From Leptospira bourretii (GTDB lineage: Bacteria; Spirochaetota; Leptospiria; Leptospirales; Leptospiraceae), in assembly GCF_004770145.1 (NCBI RefSeq), contig NZ_RQFW01000012.1, positions 379,883 to 443,882 on the forward strand: DNA of 64,000 nt, in the 5' to 3' direction. This document shows, one piece after another, positions 61,303-64,000 of this stretch (its first letter is position 1; every line of letters starts with the position of its first letter). Both the position numbers and the translations under genes were made by a program. The notes beneath the pieces were generated by a model. The model did not search any database. It was not told the DNA's origin and saw only the letters and a list, made by a program, of their open reading frames with translations.

Positions 61303-61548
61303 ATGAAGTTTATTTTAAATTGACAACATTTGTTTATTAATTCTTGAGAATATAATTTTTCATTAAGACAAAAAAATTACCTTAATGAATCACTTCAAAA
61401 TAATTTTTCTGCTAAAAATGAACCCCAGCGCCAGCGATAAATCCGGAGCGACAATAGGAGCGAGGATAAAAGCAAACCGAAGGTTTGACTTGGTGGATGA
61501 GCCTAGCGAATCCAACATAAACAAGGCGTGATGAAATATTTAGACTAA

Positions 61549-61716
61549 AATCTCCGAAAATCGATTGCAAATGAAATTAAGCTGCGTGCGGAAATCCTTT
61601 CCATACTGATAACTATTTTCATCTACAAACAGACCGGAAAGATTGGAGCGGATAGCGCGGTCGTTTCAGAGTTTAATATCGATCAACTAATGAATTCGAG
61701 GCGCACAAAAAAATAA
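61549..61716 (+). pseudogene. coding-like fragment without start codon
   Basis: An open frame of 55 codons ending at TAA 61714-61716 gives a protein-like sequence ('KLRAEILSILITIFIYKQTG' then 'KIGADSAVVSEFNIDQLMNS'). It has no ATG/GTG/TTG start with a ribosome site and follows a stop at 61546-61548. It could be the tail of a deleted gene. Family not recognised; chance cannot be excluded. Confidence 0.35.
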
Positions 61717-61724
61717 ACTAAGTT

Positions 61725-62141
61725 TTATCCTGTTGGCAATTTTTCAAATTTTGGTAAAGCAGGATCCAGATGGTCCCAAGAATATCCTCGTTTTACATAT
61801 GTGACTGCTTGTGGTTTGTAGAGATTTGGATCATCAAGGCTTGTTGCATGAATGGTAAATAGTTCAGGCATAGCGGAAAAAGTCATATAGACCGGTGAAC
61901 CGCAGTTAGGACAAAAACTACTTGTTTTGATATTTCCACTGTCGCCAACCATATCGAAGTTAGTTGTTTTTCCTTCTACTTTGACTGTAGTGCGGGATTG
62001 AAAGGTAAGATAAGATCCATGTCCGGTTCCACTCATCCGCTGACAGTCTCGGCATTGGCAATCGTTCATAAAAATAGGTTCTTCAGTGATTTTGTAACGA
62101 ATGTTTCCGCAAGCACATCCACCGTTATATATTTGATTCAT
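61725..62141 (-). CDS. GFA (glutathione-dependent formaldehyde-activating enzyme-like) zinc protein
   Basis: About 138 residues from ATG 62141, which has GGAGG five bases upstream; the in-frame ATG at 62153 lies before that site. Zinc ligands in the GFA pattern: 'GGCACGNIRYKI', 'CQCRDCQRMSGTGHGSY' and 'SFCPNCGSPVYMTFS'. Proteins of this fold bind two Zn; few act on S-hydroxymethylglutathione and most have unknown substrates. Single gene downstream of the SRPBCC gene by about 55 nt. Confidence 0.9.
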   Translation of the reverse strand: MNQIYNGGCACGNIRYKITEEPIFMNDCQCRDCQRMSGTGHGSYLTFQSRTTVKVEGKTTNFDMVGDSGNIKTSSFCPNCGSPVYMTFSAMPELFTIHATSLDDPNLYKPQAVTYVKRGYSWDHLDPALPKFEKLPTG

Positions 62142-62196
62142 ATCATCCTCCATAGTTTGTTACGAATTTGCACAGAATCATTCTTAAAGTATTTTT

Positions 62197-62670
62197 TTAA
62201 GAAATTGAAATATGTCCTGCTAATGGTCTGCCCGATTCCAAAAATGTTTTTAGGTTGGAGAGAACACTTGGCCAACCACTAGAAATTCCTTTTAACATTT
62301 GTGGGTCTAGATCTTCATGGGTGACAACTAAACGAACAAGTCCATCGGCATAAGCTTCTATATCAAATGTAACTCGAGAGTGCTTTGATTCATCATTGAA
62401 TTCTGTTGGCCTTGACCAAGATAAAACTAATTTTTGTGGAGGTATGATTTCCAAAACTTTACCGATGATATCGATTGTTTTTTCATCATCCATTCTTATA
62501 TGTTTCCAAACGGAACCAACTTTCCATTCTGAAACATTGGTATGCGCTGGATTTTTCGCTAGTGGATCAAGCCAATATTTGGATGTCACTTCAGGATCAA
62601 TGATTGCATTCCATACTTTCTCCTGTGTGCTAAGTATAAAAGTAACATAAACAAAGTTATGTGGTTCCAT
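62197..62670 (-). CDS. SRPBCC / AHSA1-family protein
   Basis: About 157 residues from ATG 62670, preceded by GGAG at a 6-nt spacing. AHSA1-like (START superfamily) features: 'STQEKVWNAIIDPEVTSKYWLDPLAKN', 'WKVGSVWKH', 'IIPPQKLVLSWSRPTEF', 'GISSGWPSVLSNLKTFLESG'. It forms a hydrophobic pocket for a small ligand. It overlaps the ArsR-type regulator gene by 14 nt, a very common pairing. Confidence 0.9.
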   Translation of the reverse strand: MEPHNFVYVTFILSTQEKVWNAIIDPEVTSKYWLDPLAKNPAHTNVSEWKVGSVWKHIRMDDEKTIDIIGKVLEIIPPQKLVLSWSRPTEFNDESKHSRVTFDIEAYADGLVRLVVTHEDLDPQMLKGISSGWPSVLSNLKTFLESGRPLAGHISIS

Positions 62671-63001
62671 GATTTTCTCCTTCAAGTTGTATTTTTAAGT
62701 CGTGTAAAAAACCTAAACGGTTCTCTTCAAATTTTCGAACCCAACGTGCATAGACCTCGTAAATTGGAACAGGGTTGATGAAGTGAAGTTTCTCTCGCCC
62801 TTTCCAAACAACGGTTACCAAGTTGGCCTTGATGAGGATTTCTATATGTTGGGTTGCCGATTGTCTTTGCATGTCTAGTTGTTCGCAAAGTGCAGTCAGA
62901 GTCTGACCATTGTTAGCATAAAGAAGATCGAGCACCTTTCTGCGATTCGGGTCAGCCATTGCCTTGAATACCTGATCGGTTTCCTCCATTTCTTTGGGCA
63001 T
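62657..63001 (-). CDS. ArsR-family transcriptional regulator
   Basis: About 114 residues (ATG 63001; other in-frame starts at 63031 and 62989). Winged helix: 'VFKAMADPNRRKVLDLLYANNGQTLTALCEQLDMQRQSATQHIEILIKANLVTVVWKGREKLHFINP'. No metal-binding Cys pair (CVC) of classical ArsR, so it belongs to the SdpR/YczG-like group usually paired with SRPBCC proteins. It probably represses its own operon. Confidence 0.9.
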   Translation of the reverse strand: MPKEMEETDQVFKAMADPNRRKVLDLLYANNGQTLTALCEQLDMQRQSATQHIEILIKANLVTVVWKGREKLHFINPVPIYEVYARWVRKFEENRLGFLHDLKIQLEGENHGTT

Positions 63002-63223
63002 GCGAATTATTATGCAGGTAAATGCCTGCATGTCAAGAATAAAAATGATAATCTGACGTGGAATTTTCTGTGAGAGGTGTGTAAGAGGTAAATATAGAGA
63101 AAGTTATGTCACATAACTGGTTTTGGATTGGAGATAGTTTTTAAGAAAGAAGAGCGGTCATTAGAAGATAGAATAGAATAAGGAAAAGATGAATGGGGGC
63201 GAGGTGTTGACAACGCGAGCTAT

Positions 63224-63241
63224 TTGCTATTCGGATAATTC
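63224..63241 (+). repeat. short degenerate repeat, copy 5
   Basis: TTGCTATTCGGATAATTC resembles copies 2 and 3 (GCTATTCG.ATA). It lies in the gap between the ArsR gene and the nucleotidyltransferase. Confidence 0.42.
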
Positions 63242-63264
63242 ACAAGGAGGAGGCTAATTGCAAG

Positions 63265-63705
63265 TCAGATAACTACCAAGTAGGGGACTAAACGCATTGC
63301 GTATATTCGCCTACGATTCATTCGTATCAATGGGAATGGGTTTTCTTTGGAACATAAATAGAATAAAATTTTTGGATTTTCGACTCGATCATGGAAATCT
63401 TGCATTCGGATGAATTTGAGATCTACATGCAATAATGGAGAATTGTATAAACATATAAGCAAGCGACTTTCACCTACATGTCCTCCTGTAAAACCAACTA
63501 ACAGATCACCTATTTGGTCTGCGAATTGTTTCATCTCGTCTGGTGGAAATACAACATTGTTTTCCGTAATTAAAACAATGTCTAAATCCGAATATTTGTC
63601 TAGTTCTTCTGTAATTCCAGATCCTGCACAACAAATGGCTGTAAATCGCTCATCTGATTTTGCAAAGTTAATTATTTTTTCTAAGTAATTTTCGAAGAAG
63701 TCCAT
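63265..63705 (-). CDS. truncated aminoglycoside/lincosamide-type nucleotidyltransferase
   Basis: A 146-residue protein whose first 130 or so residues follow the MNT-type nucleotidyltransferase fold: GSG at 28-30, then D40-x-D42 ('KYSDLDIVLI') as metal ligands, 'PPDEMKQFADQIGDLLVGFTGGHVGESRLLICLY' and 'LLHVDLKFI' (third Asp). Related AadE/Lnu-type enzymes run to about 240-290 aa; here the helical C-terminal domain is missing. The last 16 residues are encoded by the short intergenic repeat at 63292-63311 and its flank. Probably an inactive, truncated gene or a minimal enzyme. Confidence 0.72.
   Translation of the reverse strand: MDFFENYLEKIINFAKSDERFTAICCAGSGITEELDKYSDLDIVLITENNVVFPPDEMKQFADQIGDLLVGFTGGHVGESRLLICLYNSPLLHVDLKFIRMQDFHDRVENPKILFYLCSKENPFPLIRMNRRRIYAMRLVPYLVVI
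63292..63311 (+). repeat. short degenerate repeat, copy 6, overlapping the nucleotidyltransferase 3' end
   Basis: ACGCATTGCGTATATTCGCC matches copy 1 (ACGCATTACGCATATAAG) at most positions. On the minus strand it supplies the final in-frame codons of the nucleotidyltransferase, so the repeat and the truncation point coincide. Confidence 0.5.
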
Positions 63706-63912
63706 TGTTAGATTTTTCCTTATTTTTAGTTAAATTAAATTAGTTTCCCCCCGAACGATTTAATTTTCTTCGGCGCCAAATTCTTTTTTTTCTCCGGATT
63801 TATGCGAATAACAGTTAAAGGCAATTGATAGTTAGCTATATGAATTGCTTATTGCCAACTTTGTTGTTTCTTACAAATCTAAATATTAAGTTATCATAAA
63901 TTATTTGCTTCA

Positions 63913-64000
63913 TTATTTTACGAAGAAACCTGCACAATCAGCAATGGATTTGGTCGTGTGAGTGGTGGTGATGTAACAAACATTATAGTGAATTGCATTA
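63913..64000 (-). CDS. possible 3' end of a gene running off the window
   Basis: The minus strand is open from the window edge to TAA 63913-63915 and gives about 28 residues with protein-like composition ('THTTKSIADCAGFFVK' at the end). Too short to assign. It may be the C-terminus of a gene lying mostly beyond base 64000. Confidence 0.3.
   Translation of the reverse strand, partial: NAIHYNVCYITTTHTTKSIADCAGFFVK

Larger units (their letters stand above)
61133..61724. other. 590-bp intergenic region with repeats and decayed coding sequence
   Basis: No intact gene. It contains the repeat at 61285-61302, a GC-richer stretch about 61425-61530 with near-repeats of 'AGCGA' (GCCAGCGATAA, GAGCGACAATAG, GAGCGAGGATAA), and the coding-like fragment 61549-61716. 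It looks like a scar of lost or rearranged genes. Confidence 0.55.

Noticed and set aside
61319..61360. TTGACA ... TATAAT promoter in the 61.1-61.7 kb gap
   Set aside because: Spacing between the boxes is about 25 nt, too long for a sigma-70-type promoter, and no gene follows.
60500..63311. CRISPR array
   Set aside because: The repeats are short, degenerate and irregularly spaced, with no cas gene.
60480..63820. Classical integron cassette array
   Set aside because: No canonical attC R''/R' arms (RYYYAAC / GTTRRRY) could be paired, gene orientation is mixed, and no integrase is in the window; kept only as a repeat-family hypothesis.

Overview
The window reads as chromosomal DNA of a Leptospira species. 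The base composition is AT-rich. Signature content includes tandem DUF1554 lipoproteins, a spiro-SPASM radical SAM protein, a flbD-motA-motB-fliL flagellar block, many lipoproteins with relaxed lipoboxes, and cyclic-nucleotide-binding regulators next to an adenylate-cyclase remnant. Placing it in the saprophytic or environmental part of the genus is inference. No rRNA, tRNA, CRISPR array, prophage or intact insertion sequence was recognised.

Layout. 1-0.5 kb: 5' part of an ExbB/TolQ/MotA-type proton channel gene. 0.6-4.6 kb: a minus-strand operon with a membrane protein, a Trk/Ktr K+ channel, its RCK regulator and a cytoplasmic-looking substrate-binding-fold protein. 4.6-9.1 kb: a long adenosine-deaminase-like enzyme, divergent from a MATE exporter and a cNMP-binding/patatin lipase. 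9.1-12.6 kb: a VapBC-type toxin-antitoxin pair and an SPFH / hypothetical / zinc-ribbon operon. 12.6-15.8 kb: a DUF1549/DUF1553-DUF1501 pair, then gmd. 17-22.3 kb: a cyclase C-terminal remnant, STAS and double-cNMP-domain regulators, TPR, VWA, Nudix and RNase D-like genes. 22.3-27.8 kb: purF, queD, queC and two tandem SBBP beta-propeller lipoproteins. 27.9-34.2 kb: an NAD(P)-binding reductase, an Rrf2 regulator, a large lipoprotein, three tandem DUF1554 lipoproteins, and a 610-bp intergenic region with strong hairpins.

34.2-36.6 kb: transhydrogenase pntAB-pntB without the NAD-binding alpha-1 subunit, and a NarL-type response regulator. 36.6-43 kb: a tightly coupled minus-strand operon lysC / SurA-like foldase / spiro-SPASM / SpsF-PseG-like fusion / TPR. 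43-46.4 kb: an acyl-CoA desaturase, envelope lipoproteins and a quinone-reductase-like MDR enzyme. 46.5-51.5 kb: an MCE protein, a GT4 glycosyltransferase, flbD-motA-motB-fliL and kdsB. 51.6-59.3 kb: DUF1003, a CPA2 antiporter, and a TolC / HlyD / ABC type-I export set whose ABC nucleotide-binding domain has lost every catalytic motif. 59.3-64 kb: an accessory-looking region of short genes (YceI, DUF1801, an AAC(3)-I-like acetyltransferase, GFA, SRPBCC + ArsR, a truncated nucleotidyltransferase) separated by sparse intergenic DNA carrying a degenerate short repeat family.

Most of the window is housekeeping or envelope-related. The best candidates for new biology are the pseudo-ATPase exporter, the 60-64 kb repeat/cassette-like region, the structured leader upstream of the incomplete pnt locus, the SpsF-PseG / spiro-SPASM operon and the SPFH / zinc-ribbon operon. 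All family assignments come from reading motifs by eye; no database search was run.
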